Positions 31,457 to 43,064 of a stretch of DNA of 64,000 nucleotides are shown here, in pieces. Below the pieces are notes generated by a model, which did not search any database, was not told the DNA's origin, and worked only from the letters and a program-made list of their open reading frames with translations. How positions within the stretch are numbered: position 1 is the stretch's first letter; each line of letters opens with the position of its first letter. Origin of the DNA: Rachicladosporium sp. CCFEE 5018 (taxonomy: Eukaryota > Ascomycota > Dothideomycetes > Cladosporiales > Cladosporiaceae); NCBI GenBank assembly GCA_002077045.2, contig KZ111144.1, positions 1,078,026 to 1,142,025 on the forward strand, read 5' to 3'. The position numbers and the translations under genes were made by a program.

Positions 31457-32572
31457 ATGGCTTTCACACCTAGAGGCGGCGATCGTGGTGGACGTGGTGG
31501 TGGACGCGGAGCGCCAAGGGGTGGCAGAGGTGAGAGCAAGCGCAGGTGAAGTGCAGTGTAACAAATACTAATCTAATGTAGGCGGCTTTGGTGGCGGTGA
31601 CAGAGGTGGACGAGGTGGCTTCGGTGACAGGGGAGGACGGGGTGGTTTCGGCGACAGGGGTGGACGTGGTGGTGCAAGAGGTCGGGGTGGAGACAGAGGT
31701 CGTGGCGCACCACGAGGGCGTGGAGGTGACAGAGGTGGACGTGGTGGCAGAGGAGGCGCTGGCGCAAAGGGTGGACAGAGAGTCGTGATCGTACGTGCAG
31801 TCACAGAGCTGTGAGATTTGGAGGATAATTACTGACATGCGATGTACAGGAGCCCCACAGACACGCTGGTGTCTTCGTAGCCCGCGGCAAGGAAGATCTC
31901 CTCGTCACTAAGAACCTCACGCCCGGCGAAGCAGTCTACGGCGAGAAGCGCATCAGCGTCGACGCGCCCGCAGCAGAGAGCACAAACGGTGAGACGCCCA
32001 CCGCAACGAAAACCGAATACCGCGTCTGGAACCCCTTCCGATCGAAGTTGGCAGCCGGTATTCTCGGAGGTCTCGAGGACATCCACATGAAGCCCGGCAG
32101 CAAGGTACTCTACCTCGGTGCTGCCTCAGGAACTTCAGTCTCTCACGTCGCTGATATTGTTGGACCTACTGGCACAGTCTTTGCTGTCGAATTCTCGCAT
32201 CGTTCCGGCCGAGATCTGGTGAACATGGCTACGCACCGCACGAATGTCATCCCTATCGTCGAGGACGCCAGACATCCGCTCAAGTACCGCATGCTCGTCA
32301 GCATGGTGGATTGTATCTTCGCCGATGTGGCGCAGCCTGATCAAGCACGTATCGTTGGACTGAATGCGCATCAGTTCTTGAAAGTTGGCGGTGGTGTCGT
32401 TGTTTCGATCAAGGCGAACTGCATTGACTCGACTGCGGCACCTGAGGCGGTCTTTGCTCGCGAGGTCGTCAAGCTCCGTGAGGAGCGCATCAAGCCGAAG
32501 GAGCAGCTGACGCTCGAGCCGTTCGAGAGGGATCACGCTATGGTCGTAGGAATCTACGAGCGAGCAAAGTAA
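31457..32572 (+). CDS. NOP1: Fibrillarin, rRNA 2'-O-methyltransferase (Nop1)
   Basis: Three exons (31457-31529, 31582-31790, 31850-32572) encode 334 residues. The N-terminal ~95 residues are a Gly/Arg-rich (GAR) domain of RGG and FGDRGGRGG repeats, which is expected to be arginine-methylated and to drive nucleolar phase separation. The C-terminal part is the SAM-dependent methyltransferase: [43 protein letters not shown] (SAM loop), [30 protein letters not shown], and [20 protein letters not shown]. It modifies rRNA within box C/D snoRNPs in the nucleolus. The first intron (52 nt) has TACTAAT as a perfect branch sequence. Length and order match the family. Confidence 0.96.
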
Positions 32573-33150
32573 ATGGATGCTGAGGAATCTGGCTGGCGAA
32601 GTGTAGACGAGTGACGGGTGTATGGAGTTCACGGCGCTGTGCGGAGGGCTGCTCTTGACGGAGCATTGGCGTTCGTTTGGTGCAGAGGTACAACAGTCAG
32701 TGTAAGGAGCTTAGAAGCATGTATAGCAGCCTTCTCTATTGACTACCCCACCCTTGATGCCTCGAGTCGTCTCATACGGTCATTACGTGTTGCCTTTCCG
32801 TGTAGCTGCCTCAGGCTCTAACGTGTTTAAAATAAGGTTCGCGGACCGTGGCCGTTGACACTTGACCCTGCCCTTTCACATGCGCGGATCTCTAAAGTGC
32901 TCCATCATTCACTCACTTCGACGACCTATCGTGTCGTTCGCTATTGTCGCGCGTTGGTCACTTAATCTCTGGCCTGACCAGCGCTTGATCACCTCTTTGC
33001 TTTCTTACCATGCGCCTCTACTAGCTACTAATTTGCCAACCCACCTGGACCCGCCAACAGTGAGCTCTGCCACACGCGAATGCTCGCATTCGCAGATCAG
33101 ACCACTCATAGTCCTCCCTTGGTCGACATAAACGCACTGCGCAGCCAGTC
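32573..33150. other. Intergenic between NOP1 and PAP1
   Basis: 578 bases with no recognised gene; presumably the NOP1 3' UTR and the PAP1 promoter. Confidence 0.5.
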
Positions 33151-35196
33151 ATGTCGGAAGGACCGCAATATGGTCCCAACAAGGCACTCTCGCACGATCC
33201 CCCGGACGAGCGCGATCTGAAGCTGAACGAGCTGCTACTGGCGGAGCTGAAGGCACAGAAGAACTTCGAATCGGCAGAGGAGGGCAAGAAGAGGTATGTT
33301 GAGCTATATTCGCACTGACTCGAGGCATACTAAGACGAGATAGGGCGGATGTGCTTAGAAAGCTCCATGCGCTTACCAAACAGCTCGTCCAAGTCGTGGG
33401 AAAAGCGAAGAAATTGCCGGCTGCGATACTCGACGAAGCTGGAGGCAGAGTCTTCACTTATGGCAGCTACTCGCTCGGCGTCTACGGACCCGGTTCAGAT
33501 ATTGACACACTGGTCGTTGCGCCCAAGCACGTCAGCCGCGATGACTTCTTCCAATACTTTCCGGACCTACTCAGGAAGTCAGTCCCTGCGGAGGAGATCA
33601 CAGAGCTGGTTGCAGTGCAAGAAGCTAGCGTGCCAATCATCAAGATTGAGCTTAGCGGCATCAGCATCGATCTCATCTTCTGCAGCCTTCAAGTCGCATC
33701 CGTACCTCCCACGCTGAGCTTGAAGAGCAATGACCTCCTGCGCGGACTTAATGAGACGGACTTGAGGTGTATCAACGGAACACGAGTGACGGACAAGATT
33801 CTCGATTCAGTGCCGCAAAGTAAGCCTTTCCGCCTGGCTCTTCGAGCGATCAAGCTCTGGGCTCAGCGACGAGCTATCTACGGCAATGTCGTGGGCTTCC
33901 CCGGAGGTGTCGCATACGCCATGATGGTCGCCAAGATCTGCCAGCTGTACCCAAAGGCAGCTGCGCCGAAGATCGTGGGCCGCTTCTTCTGGCTAATGGC
34001 GCAATGGCACTGGCCTCAGCCATTGCGCTTGGCTGCGCGAGAGGATGCTCCACTTCAATTGCGCGAGTGGGATCCTGAGACGAGCTTCCACGACCGCAAG
34101 CATCTAATGCCGATCATCACACCTGCGTACCCATCGATGAACTCAACTCACAACATCGGACCTTCGACATTCCAGGTCATCAAGAAAGAGCTTCGCAGAG
34201 GACAACAGATTACAGACGCAATCTGCGGTGCCGGACCACAGACGTGGAAGGATCTCTTCCAGAAGCACACTTTCTTTACTGAAGACTACAAGCACTACCT
34301 CAGTGTTGTGTCCGCCAGCTCGTCTAAGTCAGCCCAGCAGGCTTGGTCCGGCCTCTGCCTTGCCCGCCTTCGCAGGTTGATCATCGGCATCGAGGAGCTT
34401 CAAGGAAGTGTCGAACTTGCACATCCGTTCAATAAGGGATTTGATCGGGTGCATGAGTACACCACCGACGAAGAGAAGGATAAGATCCTTCAAGGCAACC
34501 TCGACTACCAGGTCAAGGAGACCCAGACGACCGACATTGCGGCGGACGTGACAGCCAAGGCTGACGCCGATGTCTCGTTCAAGGACGCTGCAGCTTCGAC
34601 CGCCGAAGGCACTCCAGCTGCCACCAACGGTTCAGGAGATGGCACAAACGGTGCTGCGACACCAGAAACGACAGACGCTGGCAAACAGAGAATCTACACA
34701 ACGACATACTACGTTGGCATCGGCTTGAAGCCCGATGCGAAGTCCCTTGACATCTCATACGCGATCCAGGCTTACAAGAATATTGTGACATCCTCGGACT
34801 TGCATGACCAGAGCGTACACTCGATAAGAGTGATACACGCTCGAAAGTAAGTGCATTCACTTAGGGTCATGCTTGGTAGACACGACTGACTTCATTCCCA
34901 GCTACGACCTTCCAGCAGACGTCTTCGTCGAAGGCGAGATACGGCCAACGCGGGTCAAAAAGCAGAAGCCGGCCGCTAAGCGCACGGTATCTGCCGCGGG
35001 ACTGGACGTACGTGAAGTGTTGGGTGGTGCAGACGAGAGGCGTCGCGACTTCAACCATCCCTCCCTGCATGTGCGCCAGATTGCTGACATTGTGAAGTCC
35101 AAACAGGAAAGTGCGAATGGCGTCAAGCGTCTTCGCTCGTCTAATGGTGCTACGACAAATGGCACTGCGCCCGTAGCGAAGGGCGTCGCGACATGA
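33151..35196 (+). CDS. PAP1: Nuclear poly(A) polymerase Pap1
   Basis: Three exons (33151-33293, 33344-34846, 34902-35196) encode 646 residues. The nucleotidyltransferase core shows FTYGSYSLGVYGPGSDIDTL, with the GS motif and the first two catalytic aspartates, and ISIDLIFC with the third. The central domain has LRAIKLWAQRRAIYGNVVGF and GGVAYAMMVAKICQLYP. The RNA-binding C-terminal domain has MPIITPAYPSMNSTHNI, then HARNYDLPADVF across intron 2. It adds poly(A) tails to cleaved pre-mRNA within the cleavage and polyadenylation factor. A ~60-residue Ala/Thr/Gly-rich insert (around STAEGTPAATNGSG) interrupts the RNA-binding domain. The lysine-rich C-terminus (RVKKQKPAAKR) probably directs nuclear import. 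Confidence 0.95.
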
Positions 35197-37560
35197 GAAC
35201 ACGAACCCAATACAGAACTCCAGCGACGAGAGTCGTGATGTCTAGGCGTCGCTAATGCCCTAGCGACCGACAGCTCGGAGCCTCGGTATCAGGTCGTGCG
35301 ATATTTCGACCTTCCAATAACAGACTCTCAGCCACGGCTGCAAAGACGGCGGACACGACTGCTTCTGGACGGCAGGCGAGTTGTCAGTATGGTACCGCGT
35401 CCGAGCATGCAGTGCAGGAGCACATGCGAAAAGAGCAAAAAAGGTGAAAACTACGAAAAGCAAGAAAGCTGACCTCGAGCAGTTGACCAGTAAGTCAACC
35501 CATATCTTGGATCGCATTGTTGACTCAATGAACAGAGCAGCTGGCGTGTTCGATGGCGTATAGCAGACATCGGTTCCATCGAACCCACTACGACACTGGA
35601 GGGCCCTGAGGTCGATGGTTTGTGAAGTACTCGGACTTGGAGAGAGAGTGAGTAGACTTTGAGGCGGCTTCGGGCTATTCCGATGCTGCAGAGAGCTGCC
35701 TATTGCGAGCAGGGCCACATGATCAGGTGTAGCGTAGAGAACCTGCAGATAGCTGCCCAAAATGACAAACGAATTCCTGAGGCCTATGGGCCTCGTCAAA
35801 CAACGAATTGACTTTCCAGCACATATGTCGTGCAGGACACTACCAGCCTCCAACACCGAGCAGCCTCGGATATGCTCGTCAACCGAAGACTTATTCGTCT
35901 GACAATGTTACCTCGATGTGGCGCGCTGCTGCAGCTTGCGAACTCTCACCGCGGACATCTTGGGCGCGTGATGGTCTCGTAAGGTTGATCTTCAAATTCT
36001 GCAATCTTTCACTCGCGAGTGGCTGTGGTGCAAAGCATCGGAAGATTGCACCAAGCCTCCGTACACGACGGTGATCGACCCAGGCTGTCAGGGGTTCACT
36101 TTAGCTTATCTCCCTGCATATGCGCTAAAGTCAATGCGGCAGGCGCCTGTCGACCTCACTTACCAGTCCATCAATCAGCAACATGGTGCCATGCATTGCG
36201 AGTATCACGTTCGAGCAAGTGTGGTTCGGTATGAGCGAGTGACGCCATTCGGTACTCGTCTATGGTGGCGATTGTGTCTCTTACTGGCGCTGCGAGGACC
36301 GACTGGGCAAAAGCAAACATTGCATGCACACCGTGTCTCGTTCACGACGCCTCTAGGGTTCGACCTGCCAGATAACGTTATAGGCGCCGTGCGCTCTTAT
36401 GCAGGTTCTCACGCCAATACGATTCATGCTGCTGTACTAGGCGTCACGAAGCTTTCTGGACTGGAGCGAGTGCCGAGGAGAGGCGTCTTATCTTGTGCGC
36501 GACAAGCTACTGGACAAGGCTTGCCAATACAACGGCAGACTGCCTTATCTAAGCCACCTACCGACGGACATCTGCATGACCTGGTCAATGATGTATTGCG
36601 ACATGAGGTCGAAGGATCACGCCCGCTGCAAGACATAGCATTGCTTTGCCGGCTTGGTCCAGACGTGCTCCGTCCTGGTCATGGCGTGACAAGGTTCGGC
36701 GCGTGCACATCAACCCTCGCCAAGAAGGTTCGCGCCATCACCTTCGGAAGATTATGCTGATTCGGAGATCTGCCCGGGACCACAATTTACCATCAGCTGT
36801 CCATGTTCAAGGCACGATGTCGCTTGTGCTTTGCGGAGAAGCCAGCTGCCGAAGCAATGAAAGCGCTCTCAAGCTTATGTTTCAGCTAGTCGCGAAGGCT
36901 TGGCTGTGCAGATCATATCTGGCGGGACGATCACGCCTACCGACGGGAGGAGCTGACTGGCAGATGTGCTGTGGGTGAGTCCCGTTCGCCATCTCCGTCA
37001 TTCGCAATATGCCAGACGATCATACACTCTATTCGCATCGTATGGGTGTCGTACTCAGGTACACACTCACCATTGGCTATCGTTGTGATGAGCAACCTGT
37101 AGTAGAGCTGTGCTACTACCCAGGGCTACTGCATTGCAAGATACGCCAGACAACGGACGACCAATCGGCGTCGACATGCCTATTGTGTAGACTTGCCACT
37201 ACACCTCCTCCCCTAGATGAGCGGCGGTCTCAGGTCTCGGGCCGTTGCCACATCCGGCAGGTGTCTCTTGGAAGAAAGACAAGCATGCGGTAGGCGTAGC
37301 TTGGTCTTGCAGATGCACCTAATGGCTTGGTGGCAAGCGTAACCTGGCTGTCAACGGGGCTCGTGAGTGGTGCCACTGGGAGCACATGTTTGATTGCTAC
37401 GATGCCGATCAATCGAGTAGGTGGAATGGCGACTTCGAGGTACGTGATCAGCGAGGGGATATAAGTTTGGGCTACCCTCGCTCGATCGAGTGGAGTATTA
37501 GTTCATCATCTTCACTCTTCAGCATTTTCGTCAATCCTCATATACTTCCTCTCATTCAAG
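35197..37560. other. Long intergenic region upstream of protease gene
   Basis: About 2.4 kb with no recognised gene. The longest frame (36071-36760, plus) has no family resemblance and begins inside other frames; I do not call it. A TATA-like ATATAAG at 37459-37465 lies ~100 bases before the protease ATG and is the best promoter element here. No second copy in the window, so conservation cannot be judged. Confidence 0.5.
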
Positions 37561-38816
37561 ATGCACGGCCTCACCACTGCCGCGGCCTTGGTCGCAACAG
37601 CAGGCTACGTCCTCGCTGCTCCCTCAGCCCTCGTACCTCGCAAGACCTTCCAGGTTTCCCAGATCGCCAAGGGCAAGGTCTTCATCAACGGCCCTACCCA
37701 GGTCGTCAAGACGCATCAGAAGTACGCTAAACTGGGTGCTACGGTGCCCAGCGACGCTGCAGCAGCAGCTGCTGCGGTCCAGAGCGGTTCCGTTGCTGCA
37801 AACCCGGAGCAGTACGATGAGAGCTACCTCTGCCCCGTGTCTGTTGGTGGACAAACGTTGAACTTGGACTTCGACACTGGAAGTGCCGATCTGTAAGTCT
37901 CCTTTATCTGCGATCATACCAGAACATCAAGCTAATGTCAACTAGCTGGGTCTTCTCCACCGTCACTCCCTCATCAGAGTCGACTGGCCATGCACGCTAC
38001 AACCCATCCACATCCGGCACTCTCAAGTCTGGCTACAAGTGGGACATCTCCTACGGTGATGGCTCTGGTGCTTCGGGCACTGTCTACGCCGACAAGGTCG
38101 TCGTTGGCGGTGTGACAGCCACTTCGCAAGCCGTCGAGGCTGCAACATCTGTCTCCGCACAGTTCACCCAGGACACCAACAATGACGGTCTGCTCGGCCT
38201 CGCTTTCAGCAGCATCAACACCGTTACCCCGCAACAACAAACGACCTTCTTCGACACGGTCAAGCCCACTCTTGCTAAGCCTCTATTCGCTGTGGACCTC
38301 AAGAAGGGTACAGCTGGCTCGTACCAGTTCGGCTACATCGACTCCTCCAAGTACACCGGCTCCATCACCTACACCTCCGTGTCAACCGCCAACGGCTTTT
38401 GGCAATTCACCGCAGGTGGCTACAGCGTCGGCACCTCCACCACTACCTCTGGCAGCATCTCCGGTGCCAGCATCGCCGACACCGGAACCACGCTTCTCTA
38501 CCTCCCCGACGCTGTTGTCACGGCCTACTACGCTAAGGTGTCTGGTGCCAAGTACGACAGCACGCAGGGTGGCTACACCTTCCCCTCGTCGTCCACTCTG
38601 CCCAACTTCAATGTCAACATTGGCGGTACCGTCTTTACCGTTCCCGGCTCGTACATCAAGTTCGCGCCTGTCTCGAGCACGACTTACTTCGGCGGTATTC
38701 AGAGCTCGGCCGGCATCGGCTTCAATATCTTCGGCGACATCTTCCTCAAGGCTGTGTACGCTATCTTCGACGAGTCGCAGAGCACGCCCCGTCTCGGCTT
38801 CGCCAAGCAGTCATAG
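37561..38816 (+). CDS. Secreted aspartic protease, aspergillopepsin-like (peptidase A1)
   Basis: Two exons (37561-37892 and 37946-38816) encode 400 residues. Residues 1-20 are a signal peptide ending AGYVLAAP. A basic propeptide of ~60 residues follows, with [12 protein letters not shown], the typical start of the aspergillopepsin pro-segment. The first catalytic motif is [10 protein letters not shown] (Asp-105), crossed by the intron at the Leu codon. The flap tyrosine is in [12 protein letters not shown], and the second catalytic motif is [12 protein letters not shown] (Asp near 289). Substrate-pocket and C-terminal blocks ([20 protein letters not shown]) are intact. The enzyme cleaves proteins outside the cell at acid pH. 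The A1 family normally has a disulfide here, but the mature chain has few cysteines, as in aspergillopepsin I. A TATA-like box lies ~100 bases upstream. Confidence 0.93.
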
Positions 38817-39381
38817 AGCTGATGGCGTTAGCCGAACTCACAAAGCGCTGCGGCACTGCATAGCAAGCGTTATGATCAGGGTCAGGAGCTGGCAGGCCAC
38901 TTCTGCTTCAAGACACACAGAGTGAAGCATAGAGGATGTAGCATATATAAATACGCGTTTCGTAGTCTTCTTGGAAAAGCATTGGCAGCTGAATGTCCGG
39001 TCCCTCGTCTTACGGTGTGCATGCTCTTGCTTTGATTGCCAATTCACAATTCGCCTTTCGAAGGCAGCCATCGAGAGACGTAAAGGTAGGATCATGTGAT
39101 AGTGAACCGAATGCTCTGCCGATGTTTAACAGAAGCCGAACTATGAGCAAATGCCGCAACCGGCATGACGTGCACCCACTCGACCTCATCCATACCTGGA
39201 GCCATTGGAAGCAAAATGCATCTGGTCGAGTCAAACACCCTCACACCGTGAACATCAAGTATCATTCCGAATTCACTGTCGTTGTTAGGTCTACTGTTAG
39301 TTTCTTACATCGACCTAGCAAGATTTCCACTACTTCACTACACGAGTTCTACAGAGGGTACTCGATCGATTGTTAGCCACC
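38817..39381. other. Intergenic between protease and flavin-reductase-like gene
   Basis: 565 bases with no recognised gene. Confidence 0.5.
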
Positions 39382-40033
39382 ATGTCTTCAGACAAAGAAC
39401 AACGCCAGGAAGACCCGGCAGCCCATCATCTACAAATGCACGACGCCGAGAAAGCCATCAAACGCAACCCTCACGGCGACTTCAAAACCGTCGAAGCCTC
39501 CCGTCCGGCCTTTGAAGACTCATCCGGCTTCACATATTCGCAGACCAAGAACCCGTCCTGGCAACCAGGCGATGGCGCGAACGACTCCGGGGAATCCCTG
39601 AAGCACGAGCACATCGACATCGATCCTTATGAGAACGGCAGACCGGCGACGTTTAATTACAAGTTGATGATTAGTGCGATTATTCCGCGGCCGGTGGGAT
39701 TTTTGAGCACGAGGAGTGGGGATGGGGAGAGCACGAATTTGGCGCCGTTTAGTTATACGCAGATGATGAATCATGATCCTCCTATCTTTGTTGTGGGGTT
39801 CGCTGGGTAAGTCTTCGTTTTCTTCCAATCTGTGGTGACCATGCGGCGAATGGGAAGAATCAACTGACGGGGCACGATAGTGGCTTCGACAAAGCGAAGG
39901 ACTCGTTGCGGAACCTCGTCGACAGCAAAGAATGTACCATCAACATCATCTCGGAGCACTATCTGGAAGCTGCCAACGCCACCTCCGTGAATGCACCATA
40001 TGGGATCTCAGAGTGGGCTTTGACTGGGCTGAC
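39382..40033 (+). CDS. Flavin-reductase-like FMN-binding split-barrel protein, 3' cut by gap
   Basis: Exon 1 (39382-39806) and exon 2 (from 39881) encode about 190 residues before the N gap. After a ~85-residue hydrophilic leader comes RPATFNYKLMISAIIPRPVG, then FLSTRSGDGESTNLAPFSYT, DPPIFVVGFAG, DSLRNLVDSKECTINIISEH, and ANATSVNAPYGISEW. This is the start of the flavin-reductase-like FMN-binding domain (DIM6/NTAB group) common in fungi. Such proteins bind FMN and may reduce flavin or act in nitroaromatic or oxidative metabolism; the substrate is unknown. The second half of the barrel is missing because of the gap, and no continuation lies on its right side. Confidence 0.85.
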
Positions 40034-40133
40034 NNNNNNNNNNNNNNNNNNNNNNNNNNNNNNNNNNNNNNNNNNNNNNNNNNNNNNNNNNNNNNNNNNN
40101 NNNNNNNNNNNNNNNNNNNNNNNNNNNNNNNNN
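40034..40133. other. Second assembly gap of exactly 100 N
   Basis: Another 100-N placeholder. Like the first gap, its right flank starts inside the PGM-family gene, 153 bases further into that gene than the first. The left flank is the flavin-reductase-like gene. The join should not be taken as proof of linkage. Confidence 0.98.
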
Positions 40134-41091
40134 CTCCCTTGCCGGCTCAGGGAAAGTCACTGTGCATATCGAGCCTGGGCTAGGGGAGTTCTATGGGTTG
40201 GCGAGATTCGATCATCCGAGTCCGGCTAGTATTAGGGTGCTGAATGAGCATTTCATGCATTTGCATGCGGAGAAGGATCCGATTATCGTTCCTAGCTCCA
40301 AGGGCGAGAGTATTCCGGGGCTTCACGACAGAGTGGCTTACTGTTTGCATGAGCTCATTGCACGACTGGATCGGGATCCTGAAGGTCCAAAGACGCTGCT
40401 GATCTGCACGCATGCAGCGGGGATGATCTGCATGGGACGGGCGCTGACAGGGAGGATGCCGGAGGATGAGGGAGAGGAGGACTTTAAATGCTTCACTTGT
40501 GCGTTCTCAAAGTTCACGCGGAAGGAGAGCGGAGGCGAAGCAGCGAAGGAAGTTGCGAGATGGAGGGCAGATGATGCTGAGAGGGTGCCGAGTGTGGAAT
40601 GGCAAGGAGGGCGAGGCGTTGGAGGTGGTTGGACGTGTGAGGTGAACGGCGACTGCTCTTTCCTGGAGAACGGAGAAGAACGAGGTTGGTGAGTGTCTTC
40701 CCCTTGCTCCCCAGTGCTTTGATCTTCCCGCACATCATCCTTTGGAGATCCGACTTACCATCGTCTCTTTCCTCCTCACAGGGATTTCAGCATCGAGAAA
40801 AACGAGTTTAGCCAAGTCAAGCTCAACGACAGTGACGGTGGTCTCAAGACTGCCGCTGCTTGACCTTCTCGGGTACACTTCTTTCGACCTACAGCCTCGA
40901 GACACACATCACTAGCAACAGCTCTCACTGCAATGCAGTTGCCATTGCGCCTGCTTACGTTCGTTAGGCACTTTTCTGGAGACGAATCGTTCCTCAAGGA
41001 CCCGAACGCTTTCAACGACACGATCAACGCTGCCAACAACGGTGCAGTAGCAGTGGGCAACTCGACTGCGGAGGATCGCAGTCACTTATAG
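40134..41091 (+). CDS. PGM-type histidine phosphatase family protein, Tfc7-like (copy C2, 5' missing)
   Basis: The second copy of the gene at 15498-16580, here starting later (SLAGSGKVTV). The main exon ends at 40688. The alternative acceptors are at 40782 (short tail WDFSIEKNEFSQVKLND, stop at 40863) and 40968 (tail WHFSGDESFLKDPNAFND, stop at 41091). Both alternative exons have the same lengths and frames as in copy C1. Nucleotide identity with C1 is very high here; only isolated substitutions are seen, such as VLNEHFM for VLNEHFK. The catalytic-type histidine in CTHAAGM is kept. Confidence 0.75.
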
Positions 41092-42626
41092 CGTTGGGAT
41101 CGGGTGAGGGTTGCTGAATTGTACATATTCGGTTGCTGCGTGGTGGGTCTAGCATGGCGTAGGAACGGCTGGCTAGATGCATAGATTGCGTACATGCAAG
41201 TCGCGCAACGAGCGTTGCCTAAATCTCGCTCTGATATCCTCTCGTCACGCTGTACACATTAGGCCGAACGTCCATATTGCTCTCGAAGGAGTCAAAAGTT
41301 GAACCTTGAGGCTCACAACCTGATGCCGGTTGTGGGTCGATGTTTGCAAGCTTGCTAGCGACCTTGCTCATCGATGCTCTTCGGAGCACTGGAACGAAGA
41401 TCTCTGACCAGACGCTTGTATCTCTCCACACTTCACTGTCATCCCAAAGCAGCAGCCGCGTTCCCCATCTCGCCCGCCCCGAGGCCAGAAGCGCCCCAAA
41501 ACGGTTCGCTTGCATGTGTAAAGCAAGGTTTCGGCCACGCTACCGAGTCACTCCAACGACTATCCACTCCATGCCGAGGAAGAGGCTGCCACGTGGTGGA
41601 CGTCGCTACCAGTTTGTTTATGTCAGAGGCGATACCTCATAAAGTGTGGAATTCGACGGCAGTAAAGTCGAATAGACGTACTATCCTGTATGCGATGCTG
41701 ATCTGGCGTTGCTTGGCGAGCTGGGATTGTTCACCGGAAGGGTTTCTGGCATGGTGATTGGGTGGTGTGATATACTCTGCGCAGCGCCATGGATGATCTA
41801 ACTGGTGCGTGCTTTGGGATCATTCACGAATCGGAGATTTCTTGGGCATGTATTCGTACCTGATGAGGATTTGCTTTCTCACAAGTAGCAAGCCCGTTCA
41901 AGCTGCTACATCGCACTCCACGATGCGACAATCGAACGTCGAGATTTGGCGGAGACTGGAAGTACATTGCACCACCGCAACAATGATCAAGTTTTGCCTA
42001 TCGAAATCATGCATAAGGCTGAGACTTTGTCGGCTATCGCGCGTTATTGTCAACCCATGCTCAAACCTGGACGGGGAAGTCGTGACACCTCGATGGCCTT
42101 CGACATCGATGGCCATGTTGCTGATGCCCAGCGCTGATCACGCACTAAAGCAGCACCCACATCTGCGACATGTTTCAACTCCGTTTGTACGAGAGCATGA
42201 GACGCTCACTCCAGCAAACATGTCCGCATGAGCCACTTACCCACCGCCCCAATGTCACTAGCCGGCGCGGTCCAGGGTTCAGCCGGCGCTGACCACGCCA
42301 GATCTGCTGTTCTCAATGCTCGCCCACGCCGCACGTCAAAGGCTTGACCTTGTGGGTACTGACGGGCGCTCCACGCTCCTGATCACGCAGGGCAGAATCG
42401 AACGGTAGTGCACCTACGTGAGCTGCTACGAAATGCGCACAGCCTGCCTTAGCGCTGGTAATAAGCTGCTCTCTCGCACCAACAATCAGCGTCCGTGACA
42501 CCCTGCCTCAGCCTCATCCTGAAAGCCTGATTGACACACCCCTCTTCCTCACCGCACTCTCTGCTGCCCCGTGCTGTACCGTCATTCACTGCCCTTTGCT
42601 CTGCCCTGTCTCTTGCTCCCCACCTG
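41092..42626. other. Intergenic upstream of recombinase element (copy C2)
   Basis: Homologous to the region 16581 to about 18110 in copy C1. No gene recognised. It ends where the inserted element begins. Confidence 0.5.
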
Positions 42627-42644
42627 TCCTGAAAGCCTGATTGA
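42517..42644. repeat. 18-bp direct repeat at the left edge of the element
   Basis: TCCTGAAAGCCTGATTGA occurs at 42517-42534 in sequence shared with copy C1, and again at 42627-42644, exactly at the left boundary of the insertion. Copy C1 has it once (near 18012-18029). The second copy is therefore either part of the element or was made by its insertion. Confidence 0.7.
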
Positions 42645-43064
42645 TATCGCTCTCCACCCAAACCTGGGGATCTTCTCACCCCTAACCCTGGAGTTCACGT
42701 GTGAACCGCCTAGCTCGATATAAACACTTTATTTAGATGATTAATGTCCTTCCAATCTTCACGCGGGCGTGGGTGTTAATTGGTGTCACCATTATTTCTT
42801 AGTATAAGTGGCATGCACGTGGATTGGCAGTACTGTATTAAGAGGGTCGCATGTGAGACTTGGGGGCAGTTTGGGACTCACGCATAGTGGAGAGCGTGGG
42901 CGAGTGGTGCAGCAAATATTTGGTAGCAAGTCTTCTCAGTCCTCCACGTCTTTCACGCAAGATTCTCGTGTCGCCAGCAGTCCAAAACATACCAGCGAAG
43001 CATTTCTCCCACACTTCATGACTCTCGAATACTTACACGCTAGGAGAATGTCCTGAACCACGAT

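Noticed and set aside
36071..36760. 229-codon plus-strand frame upstream of the protease
   Set aside because: No family resemblance, no comparison copy, and uneven composition; treated as chance.
42691..42706. GTTCAC-GT-GTGAAC inverted repeat near the left end of the element
   Set aside because: Six-base arms are too short to separate from chance, and it does not match the right-end hairpin.
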